Assembly: GCA_001464115.1 (NCBI GenBank)
Contig: LNES01000003.1
Location: forward strand, 372,001-436,000
Reading direction: 5' to 3'
Length of the DNA stretch: 64,000 bases
DNA from: Chlamydiae bacterium Ga0074140
Lineage (GTDB): Bacteria; Chlamydiota; Chlamydiia; Chlamydiales; Rhabdochlamydiaceae
Of the stretch, positions 58,537 to 64,000 are shown one piece after another (the first letter of the stretch is position 1; each line of letters opens with the position of its first letter). The translations under genes and the position numbers were made by a program. The notes under the pieces were generated by a model. That model was given only the letters and a program-made list of their open reading frames with translations, had not been told where the DNA came from and did no database searches.

Positions 58537-59484
58537 TTAGGGTCGCATTACAAGAAAGAACAAGCTTGGAGTAAAGAGCTTGCGCTTTCCAGCTTCAACG
58601 AAAGCGTCAGCCCCCATATTTAAAAAGCGGCTTACTTCGGATGACCCTTTAGGAGCAATTCCGAGAAACTCTAAAACGCGGACCATGGTGTTCGTCAGAG
58701 CTCGTCCTGTTTTGGAGCTTCTCATACCTTTTTCTAAGGGGAGGGTCCAGGTGAGGCCTTCTGTGCAATCATCTTGAAGCGCCAGAATCTTGAAGCCTGC
58801 ATCGATAAAGGCTTGCTTGAGCTCGGCGATAGGAGGAATCTTTTGCAGTCCGCCGCCATGTTCGATATCTTCCATGATCGCAATGTGTTCAGGGTTATTT
58901 GCGTCATAGTTCGGTAGAAGCGCGTACTCATAACCTGCAAAACAGCACCCGGGCTTTAATAGACGGTACATCTCCTTAAAGCATGCTGTCCTATCGGGGG
59001 CATGTGGAGTCGCCTCAACTGCATAGATCGCGTCAAAAGATCCATTTGGAAGATCGACCTGCATAAAGTTGCCATGATGGAAAGAGCACTGCTTCTCGAG
59101 CCCGGAATTTTGGATATATTGCGTTGCTTTTTTGATCTGGTAGGAATTGATGTTGAGCCCCACGATCGTTGCACCGCTCTTCTCGGCGATGTTTTTCATG
59201 GGACCGGCAATTCCACACCCGATATCGAGCACTTTCATTCCTGGCTTTAACTTGAGCGCTTCTGCCATTTTGAGCTCATAACGAAGCATCGCTTCACGCG
59301 TGCTCTCCGTTTTTGTTTGAGGCGCAAAGTGAAACGATTTTCCCCACCCATATTCGAAGAAGTCGGTCACAAGATCATAGTATTTTTCTGTGATCCCCGG
59401 GTCTTTGACTTTACTCTTTGCAGAGACATAGGTCGTGACCTCTTCGCACTTCTCTTTTGTGTATACATCTTTAACACGTGGCAT
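58537..59484 (-). CDS. Sterol C-24 methyltransferase-like enzyme, copy 1
   Basis: A 315-residue SAM-dependent methyltransferase. The opening YVSAKSKVKDPGITEKYYDL and FFEYGWGKSFHFAPQTKTES near 20-65 is typical of ERG6/SMT enzymes. The SAM motif is MKVLDIGCGIAGPMKNIAEK near 82-101, followed by GLNINSYQIKKATQYIQ, DAIYAVEATPHAPDRTACFK near 150-170 and FAGYEYALLPNYD. The C-terminal part corresponds to the sterol-methyltransferase C-terminal region (ALTNTMVRVLEFLGIAPKGS). The expected activity is methylation of a sterol side chain, or of a related isoprenoid. No sterol synthesis genes are present, so a host sterol would be the natural substrate. It follows copy 2 by 21 bases. Confidence 0.85.
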   Translation of the reverse strand: MPRVKDVYTKEKCEEVTTYVSAKSKVKDPGITEKYYDLVTDFFEYGWGKSFHFAPQTKTESTREAMLRYELKMAEALKLKPGMKVLDIGCGIAGPMKNIAEKSGATIVGLNINSYQIKKATQYIQNSGLEKQCSFHHGNFMQVDLPNGSFDAIYAVEATPHAPDRTACFKEMYRLLKPGCCFAGYEYALLPNYDANNPEHIAIMEDIEHGGGLQKIPPIAELKQAFIDAGFKILALQDDCTEGLTWTLPLEKGMRSSKTGRALTNTMVRVLEFLGIAPKGSSEVSRFLNMGADAFVEAGKRKLFTPSLFFLVMRP

Positions 59485-59505
59485 TGCTCGTTCCTTCGTT
59501 GTTGA

Positions 59506-60453
59506 TTATGGACGCATGACCAGGAAAAATACGTTAGGGGTAAAGAGTTTGCGCTTTCCCGCCTCTACAAACCCATCGGCACCAAGGTTTAAAAAACTGC
59601 TGACAGAGGTGGAGCCCTTAGGAGCGATACGGAGGAATTCTAAAAGACGAACCATGCCATTTGTAAGGGCGCGCGCTGTTTTAGAGCTTCTCACCCCTCT
59701 TTCGAGAGGAAGTGTCCAGGTGAGTCCCTCTTTGCAAAGGTCTTCGAAAGCAAGCACTTTAAAGCCGGCATCGATGAATGTCTGTTTGAGTTCTTTAAGA
59801 GGGAGGACTTTCTGCAGACCGCCTCCGTGTTCCATATCCTCGATGATCGCGATATGCTCGGGGTTTTTCGGATCGAAATTGTCTAAGAGGGCATATTCAT
59901 AACCGCCAAACAGATGTCCTGGTTTTAATAGGCGATACATCTCTTTGTAGCAGGCGACTCGATCCGGAGCGTGCACAGTCGCTTCGATCGTATAGATCGC
60001 GTCGAAAGAGGCGTCTGGGAGATCGACGTGCATAAAGTTGCCCTGATGGAAGGAGCACTGATTTTCGAGCCCACAACGTTTGATGTATTGTTTGGCTTTT
60101 TTGATCTGATAGGCATTGATATTAAGTCCCACAATATTTGCGCCGCTCTTTTCCGCGATATTTTTCATCGGTCCTGCGATTCCACATCCCACATCAAGCA
60201 CTTTCATTCCAGGCTTTAGCTTGAGTTCATCTGCTAATTTCAGTTCATGGCGGACGAGTGCTTCTCGTGTGTCTTCTGTTCGTGTCTGAGGTGCGAAATG
60301 AAATGATTTTCCCCATCCAAATTCGTAAAAGTCTGTTACAAGGTCATAATATTTTTCAGTGATGCTTGGATCCTTAACTTTGCTTCTTGCAGAAACGTAG
60401 GTTGTGACCTCTTCACATTTTTCCTTAGTGTACATGTCCTTTACGCGGGTCAT
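59506..60453 (-). CDS. Sterol C-24 methyltransferase-like enzyme, copy 2
   Basis: Also 315 residues, colinear with copy 1 without gaps and nearly identical in the motifs: YYDLVTDFYEFGWGKSFHFA, VLDVGCGIAGPMKNIAEKSG, GLNINAYQIKKAKQYIKRCG, YTIEATVHAPDRVACYKEMY. In the YAVEAT(P/V)HAPD region the two differ, and in the C-terminal half they have diverged most (for example VLEFLGIAPKGS against LLEFLRIAPKGS). Retention of two full-length copies suggests different substrates or successive methylations, as in plant SMT1/SMT2. AAGGAGATCCC precedes the ATG at 60453. It is upstream of copy 1 and probably drives the pair. Confidence 0.85.
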   Translation of the reverse strand: MTRVKDMYTKEKCEEVTTYVSARSKVKDPSITEKYYDLVTDFYEFGWGKSFHFAPQTRTEDTREALVRHELKLADELKLKPGMKVLDVGCGIAGPMKNIAEKSGANIVGLNINAYQIKKAKQYIKRCGLENQCSFHQGNFMHVDLPDASFDAIYTIEATVHAPDRVACYKEMYRLLKPGHLFGGYEYALLDNFDPKNPEHIAIIEDMEHGGGLQKVLPLKELKQTFIDAGFKVLAFEDLCKEGLTWTLPLERGVRSSKTARALTNGMVRLLEFLRIAPKGSTSVSSFLNLGADGFVEAGKRKLFTPNVFFLVMRP

Positions 60454-60532
60454 TGGGATCTCCTTAGGTTTGTGCGCAAAATGTATTTTGCCGCATGGAT
60501 TTTTCTCACAATAAAAATTTTAGTAAAAAAAG

Positions 60533-60892
60533 TCACTGCTCTTTTTTGTTGTAAAACTTTCGCCAAGAGCGTGGAGGAAGAGAAGATTGACTAGGGACAA
60601 GTGCAATCATAAGTAGCAAAAGACCGACCGTGAGATCATTCTCAAGAGCTATAGGTGCGGGATCAGGAAATGTAGTATATCCAAGACCCCATAACCAGAG
60701 CGCGACTCCGAGAGTTAAAAGATGTATTTTTTCTAAGCCTTTCACGAATGACAAAAGAGCAAACAGAGCGATAAGAACCGCGCACGTGAGGTCATTTGCC
60801 CAGAGAAATGTTTCCTCAAAAGGATGGCGAAAAATAAACGGAGAGATAGAGAGCCAGCAGGCCAACATAAATTCGACAACGCGCGCCCACAT
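60533..60892 (-). CDS. SPW-repeat membrane protein
   Basis: A 119-residue integral membrane protein with four helices. The first reads VVEFMLACWLSISPFIFRHP, in which CWLSISPF matches the SPW repeat, and the second half has VALWLWGLGYTTF as a degenerate second copy. The ATG at 60892 abuts the stop of the VKOR gene, so the two are translated together. SPW proteins have no assigned function; the pairing with VKOR suggests a membrane redox or quinone-linked role, by inference only. Confidence 0.8.
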   Translation of the reverse strand: MWARVVEFMLACWLSISPFIFRHPFEETFLWANDLTCAVLIALFALLSFVKGLEKIHLLTLGVALWLWGLGYTTFPDPAPIALENDLTVGLLLLMIALVPSQSSLPPRSWRKFYNKKEQ

Positions 60893-61522
60893 TTAACGTT
60901 TCTCCCTTCTTTTTGCTAAAGCATTGCCCACTTCGTAACCAATCTCAGAGGGTTTTCCCCAGAACGTATCCCATAGAAGCTTCTTGTTTCTGCTTTTTTT
61001 CCAGACACCCGCCAGGTAGAGAATACACGACCAGACCTCGTCGTAGGCAAGTATAACAAGAACAAGAGAGATCACGGCAGTAACGAGGCATAGAAAACAC
61101 CAAGCTCCGACAACAGCGCCTTGCATAAAGACCAGCACAGCGCTAACAATTCCTAAAGGGATGACATCAAGGCCGAATAGAACTACAAGCCACGGACGAT
61201 CCTGCCAGCGACGTGTCGAGCCTGCAAGTGCAAAAATCACATCACCAAGATAGGCGATTGCGCCCATGATCGAATCGGGGATTCGGAACCATTTTTTCAT
61301 CGTGTGTGAAACATCAGAATCTAGAACTCGAATCGACTGCTCTCCAAAAATCGGATCCCAAACAGTCGGAATCAGGCGCCACTGGTAAAGGCCCATGTAG
61401 ACGGCGATGACAACTGCAATCGCTGCAACCAGGCAGATGCGGATGCGCTGGCTCCAATTCGAGGGATTATATGACCAGGGGGCAGGGATGACATCTAACA
61501 GGAACGGGCGTGGGTTTTGCAT
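60893..61522 (-). CDS. VKOR-family membrane protein lacking the loop cysteines
   Basis: A 209-residue protein with four to five membrane helices. [20 protein letters not shown] near 52-72 and [20 protein letters not shown] near 80-100 match VKOR homologues. The active-site motif [16 protein letters not shown] near 142 supplies the CxxC next to the quinone site. The first cysteine pair that normally shuttles electrons from a thioredoxin partner is missing from the first loop. VKORs reoxidise DsbA-type partners using quinone. This one may need another electron source or do a different reaction. Confidence 0.82.
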   Translation of the reverse strand: MQNPRPFLLDVIPAPWSYNPSNWSQRIRICLVAAIAVVIAVYMGLYQWRLIPTVWDPIFGEQSIRVLDSDVSHTMKKWFRIPDSIMGAIAYLGDVIFALAGSTRRWQDRPWLVVLFGLDVIPLGIVSAVLVFMQGAVVGAWCFLCLVTAVISLVLVILAYDEVWSCILYLAGVWKKSRNKKLLWDTFWGKPSEIGYEVGNALAKRREKR

Positions 61523-61584
61523 ATGTCCGTAAATTAAGAAGAAATATTTGCAAAGTCAAGATTCTCGTGTTCTAATCACAAGAT

Positions 61585-61989
61585 ATGTTGAAAAAAGAAA
61601 CAGAAATTGCCCTGCACACCAGAATGGAGCAGCTGGGGATTAAAGAGGGAGATCTCATTGAGAGATTTATCCTCGGCTCTGGCAGTGGAGGCCAAAAGAT
61701 CAACAAGACCTCCTCTTGTGTTTATCTAAAGCATCTTCCTACGGGGATTGAAATTAAGTGTCAGCAAGAGCGTTCCCGCGAGCTTAATCGCTACTACGCG
61801 CGCAAACTTCTCTGCGATCGCATTGAGGAGAAACTTTTTCAGAAAAAATCGGAAAAGCAGCAACTCGTTGAAAAAATCCGCCGCCAGAAGCGACGCAGAT
61901 CGCGCCGTTCAAAAGAGAAGATGCTCATTGAGAAGAAACGGCATGGAGAAAAGAAGGGGTTCCGCAAATCACCCATAGCTGATGCATGA
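61585..61989 (+). CDS. Release-factor-like GGQ peptidyl-tRNA hydrolase
   Basis: A 134-residue protein. The GGQ loop is FILGSGSGGQKINKTSSCVY near residues 29-48, with LKHLPTGIEIKCQQERSREL after it. The C-terminal tail is very basic (KKSEKQQLVEKIRRQKRRRS, then RRSKEKMLIEKKRHG). There is no codon-recognition domain. This matches the rescue-type release factors (C12orf65/ArfB-like) that release peptides from stalled ribosomes, the basic tail entering the empty mRNA channel. The length is typical (about 130-140). A stand-alone gene behind a divergent VKOR gene. Confidence 0.88.
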   Translation: MLKKETEIALHTRMEQLGIKEGDLIERFILGSGSGGQKINKTSSCVYLKHLPTGIEIKCQQERSRELNRYYARKLLCDRIEEKLFQKKSEKQQLVEKIRRQKRRRSRRSKEKMLIEKKRHGEKKGFRKSPIADA

Positions 61990-62017
61990 AAATTCTTGGG
62001 GTAACAAATAGACGTGC

Positions 62018-62079
62018 GGGGACAAGTCCTTCGGCTAGTCCCCCTGCTCGCAAAGCCAAAGTGCTCCCAGCACTTTGGC
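62018..62079. repeat. Two GC-rich hairpins after the release-factor-like gene
   Basis: GGGGAC at 62018-62023 pairs with GTCCCC at 62038-62043. GCCAAAGTGCT at 62055-62065 pairs perfectly with AGCACTTTGGC at 62069-62079. They may serve as terminators. They form the left part of a 727-base gap, 61990-62716, in which no gene is seen. Confidence 0.65.
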
Positions 62080-62108
62080 TTGTCTACGCAGCCCTTTGCG
62101 CCTCACCT

Positions 62109-62487
62109 CGCTTTGAAAAATTATCTGCTCGTCGGCGGGGAGTGCGAAGCACTACCCCGCACGCTCCGCTCTCCTGTGCTATGATTTTTCTGCGCGATCT
62201 GAGTCGTCGGGCTGCTCGCGCGCTCACCTCCCCAATCTGTCGATTGGGACCCCTCTTCGCGTCGTCTCGCAGTTCCAGGTAAAGATTTTCGAAAACGACT
62301 TAGAGATCTTAACCTGGTACTGGAGCAAAGCTGGAAGAGGCTCCGCGACGAAGGAGTGGAGAAGGAAGCGAAGCTCCAGCCCATGGCTTTAAGCTGCAAA
62401 GAGAAATCGAAGCACAGGAGAGCACGAAGTGTGTGCGGGGTAGTGCTTTGCACACCCCGCCTCCGAGCACTCGATTTATCGAAGCGG
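62109..62487. repeat. Large imperfect inverted repeat, about 380 bp
   Basis: The left arm, about 62109-62192, is an inverted copy of the right arm, about 62399-62487. Within each arm is a small hairpin: GCGGGGAGTGCGAAGCACTA ending CCCCGC at 62135-62160, and GCGGGGTAGTGCTTTGCACA ending CCCCGC at 62435-62460. The second is the reverse complement of the first with two differences. CTCTCCTGTGCT (left) and AGCACAGGAGAG (right) also match. The 200-base centre has no ORF of note. A further hairpin at 62508-62540 (CGGGGAATACGGGCAC with GTGCCGTGTTCCCG) follows. This looks like a decayed mobile palindrome or a structured RNA. Confidence 0.6.
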
Positions 62488-62716
62488 ATTAAAGCTCAAG
62501 AGGGCGGCGGGGAATACGGGCACAAGGTGCCGTGTTCCCGACTCGTCTATTCAACCCGTTAAATTTTAATAGCTCTGTTCTTGCAAGTCACCCGATGCTC
62601 TTGATTGAAATAATCTCTTTATATAGGATCCGGCACTGAGGGGCCAAAATATGGCTCTTGTTGTAGCGGGATCCGTGTGGATCTTAAGCGACAGAAACAA
62701 AAACATTAGGATATAT

Positions 62717-63025
62717 ATGAAGAAAAATTTCATGATGGTGGCTCTGTTGGGAGTTACAGCGGGAGCATCACTAAGCGCAGCGGATCAAAATCAGGTCAGC
62801 CAAAACGCTGCAAATAGCCATAACCTTGCTTGGCAAAGAAAGAGCGCGGAAGAGGTTAGAAGAGATGATGAGTCATCATTTGCCTCTAAGCTCAGCCCTT
62901 ATACCTACAACTACTGGCGCGATTTCTCTGCTGATCAGAGAAAGAAATCTATGGACTACGCTGATAAGAACAAGATGTCTCCAGATTCAGCTGTAGAGAA
63001 AGTTCAGATGGAAATGAAGAAGTAA
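62717..63025 (+). CDS. Secreted small protein with ADKNxMSP C-terminal motif, copy 2
   Basis: 102 residues from the ATG at 62717 (MKKNFMMVALLGVTAGASLS). The signal peptide is cleaved near SLSA-A. The mature start (NLAWQRKSAEEVRRDDESSF) and the C-terminal FSADQRKKSMDYADKNKM-SPDSAVEKVQ match the 54013-54354 product, but the Cys-rich helix of that protein is absent here. The frame is open 22 codons upstream but without a ribosome binding site. TTAGGATATAT lies before the ATG, and a strong terminator follows. The shared design suggests a small periplasmic or secreted family; the function is unknown. Confidence 0.75.
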   Translation: MKKNFMMVALLGVTAGASLSAADQNQVSQNAANSHNLAWQRKSAEEVRRDDESSFASKLSPYTYNYWRDFSADQRKKSMDYADKNKMSPDSAVEKVQMEMKK

Positions 63026-63045
63026 TCTATCGGGTTTTTCCTTTT

Positions 63046-63076
63046 AAAGCGGCTTTTTTAGAAAAGCCGCTTTTTT
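63046..63076 (+). terminator. Rho-independent terminator
   Basis: AAAGCGGCTTTT at 63046-63057 pairs with AAAAGCCGCTTT at 63062-63073, then more T. It ends the copy 2 secreted protein gene. Confidence 0.9.
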
Positions 63077-63082
63077 CATAAG

Positions 63083-63152
63083 TAATTGATAATCAATAGT
63101 ATATATATTTATTGTAATAAAGCAAAAAATTTATTATAATGATTATCAATTA
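63083..63152. promoter_or_regulatory. A+T-rich promoter region with Fur-like box and 12-bp inverted repeat
   Basis: TTATAATGATTATCA at 63134-63148 differs at one position from the 7-1-7 Fur box TGATAATNATTATCA. TAATTGATAATC at 63083-63094 is the exact inverted partner of GATTATCAATTA at 63141-63152. The second arm reaches the start codon at 63152. An iron-dependent Fur-like repressor (known in chlamydiae) is the simplest reading, but the region is so A+T-rich that chance is possible. Confidence 0.45.
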
Positions 63153-64000
63153 TGACTAATTTATTAACAGGTTTATATAATCGAAGTGCGGCTCTTCACA
63201 ATGCCTATGTGAAGGGATTTGCGTACTTGGGGGATGGGGCATCTTTTGTTGCTGAAAAGCTCAAAAAGCCCATTCAAGCCACTCAGAAAGCACTCGGAAA
63301 GGTGGCAGGCTATCCTTTGGGGGCTCTCTCGCGTGCGGCAAAGTCATCGCTAGCGAAGACGGTCGCATTGAAAAATCGTCTTTGTGGAAGAAACAGACCA
63401 GAAGAAAATGATCTTGCGCTGAAGGCTTTTCGTCCTGAAATCATCGAATTGAACCAGAAAATCAAAGAGAGTCTGCGGACGCTTTCTCTCTCTTGTTCTA
63501 AGCTGTTTGATCAACCTTTGTTAGTCGGAGAGATTCCAAGCAGGCGAGAGCTACAACTTTTAGCCGAACGATTGACGCAGATGAGAGATGATAGAACACT
63601 CTCTCCAGGACATGCAGTGAACCTCGAAAAAGCCCTATCAGAGTGTCGTAAGCTTCTGGATTATCCTGCAGAGATTGAGAATCTAAAAAGACGTGGAGTG
63701 ACTGAGCAGGATTTCGAGCATTTTCACAAGAAAATCGCCAACAATTTGATCTATCGCTTTACCAAAGATGCTATTTTAGAAAATCTTGGAGAGGCACTTG
63801 GAGGGAAAATTGTCGAGGAGGGATTTCTCCTACCCGACGCTTTTAACCCAGCTCTCATTGCCTCTTCAACTCTTAAAACGAAAATAGGTCTTCCCCTTGG
63901 ACGCCTGGCGGGCATTTTTACAAGTGTCACAGGGGTCTACTGTCTTCTTGAGAAGCTGCTTTCGGGTGTTTCTAAAAACACCAGAAGAACTGTTCTGACA
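63152..64000 (+). CDS. Unknown protein, 5' part (runs off window)
   Basis: 283 codons are open from the ATG at 63152 to the window end. The protein starts MTNLLTGLYNRSAALHNAYV. It has no signal peptide. A helical, charged region follows (KPIQATQKALGKVAG, RPEIIELNQKIKESLRTLSL), then LLAERLTQMRDDRTLSPGHA near 135, and VTEQDFEHFHKKIANNLIYR near 188. The visible end has a mildly hydrophobic part (LGRLAGIFTSVTGVYCLLEK). No domain is recognised. The Fur-like box next to its start suggests iron control. The gene continues beyond the window, so its length and class cannot be judged. Confidence 0.7.
   Translation, partial: MTNLLTGLYNRSAALHNAYVKGFAYLGDGASFVAEKLKKPIQATQKALGKVAGYPLGALSRAAKSSLAKTVALKNRLCGRNRPEENDLALKAFRPEIIELNQKIKESLRTLSLSCSKLFDQPLLVGEIPSRRELQLLAERLTQMRDDRTLSPGHAVNLEKALSECRKLLDYPAEIENLKRRGVTEQDFEHFHKKIANNLIYRFTKDAILENLGEALGGKIVEEGFLLPDAFNPALIASSTLKTKIGLPLGRLAGIFTSVTGVYCLLEKLLSGVSKNTRRTVLT

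Noticed and set aside
61986-62562. Frames in the 62-kb inverted repeat (68-110 codons)
   Set aside because: Composition follows the repeat arms, with no ribosome binding site and no motif.
1-64000. CRISPR arrays, rRNA operons, known riboswitches
   Set aside because: No regularly spaced short repeats with unique spacers, no rRNA signature and no riboswitch core recognised; tandem repeats present are palindromes or coding ankyrin units.

Overview
The window looks like a chromosome segment from a Chlamydiae bacterium, most likely an environmental, amoeba-associated lineage (Parachlamydiales-like) and not a Chlamydia species. The core gene order supports this: rpe, then efp-accB-accC, plus rpsA beside nusA, surE and a lysine-rich SWIB-domain protein. 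The rest is rich in eukaryote-like or host-directed genes (two U-box proteins, a tyrosine phosphatase, ankyrin proteins, two sterol-methyltransferase-like enzymes) and in lineage-specific paralogue pairs. No species is assigned.

Layout. 1-3.1 kb: nusA (5' end only), rpsA, and an aspartokinase that lacks its ACT domains. 3.2-10.6 kb: an accessory block of three tandem paralogue pairs (two membrane U-box proteins, two Cys-rich proteins, two large repeat proteins). 10.6-17.8 kb: a tightly packed plus-strand run, rpe - secreted fucosyltransferase-like - yvcK - HAD hydrolase - efp - accB - accC - phosphoribosyltransferase - nucleotidyltransferase, with several 4-base overlaps. 17.9-26.3 kb: a LuxR-type regulator, small membrane or Cys-rich proteins, LOG and YitT proteins, tRNA-Asp, tRNA-Val, a lipoprotein whose start codon lies in the end of a 165-bp palindromic element, surE, a solute symporter, a TtcA-like thiolase, a SEC-C protein, tRNA-Thr and tRNA-Tyr.

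26.3-30.5 kb is a small genomic island. It begins at an intact tRNA-Tyr and ends at a 51-base copy of that tRNA's 3' part. It carries a trypsin-like protease, an HGG-motif protein and an ankyrin protein, bordered by repeated palindromes. No integrase is visible. 30.6-45 kb: unknown proteins, a zinc alcohol dehydrogenase, Nudix hydrolase, secreted ankyrin-like protein, porin-like outer membrane protein, MFS transporter, a large lipoprotein, a PmtA-like methyltransferase, a membrane-anchored tyrosine phosphatase, and an Ntn hydrolase coupled to a beta-barrel. 46-64 kb: photolyase with an NAD(P)-binding protein, SWIB protein, Ste24-type protease, a HepT/MntA toxin-antitoxin pair, threonine aldolase, cyclophilin, a lipoprotein methyltransferase, flavoprotein, DEAD-box helicase, Dus, tandem sterol-methyltransferase-like genes, VKOR with an SPW protein, a GGQ release-factor-like protein, a large inverted repeat, and an unknown protein behind a Fur-like box.

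The core operon serves carbon flux (Rpe, YvcK), translation (EF-P) and fatty-acid synthesis (AccB/AccC). The accessory genes look like host-interaction and envelope functions. At least four kinds of non-coding palindromic element are scattered between genes. No CRISPR array, transposase, rRNA or phage structural gene was seen.
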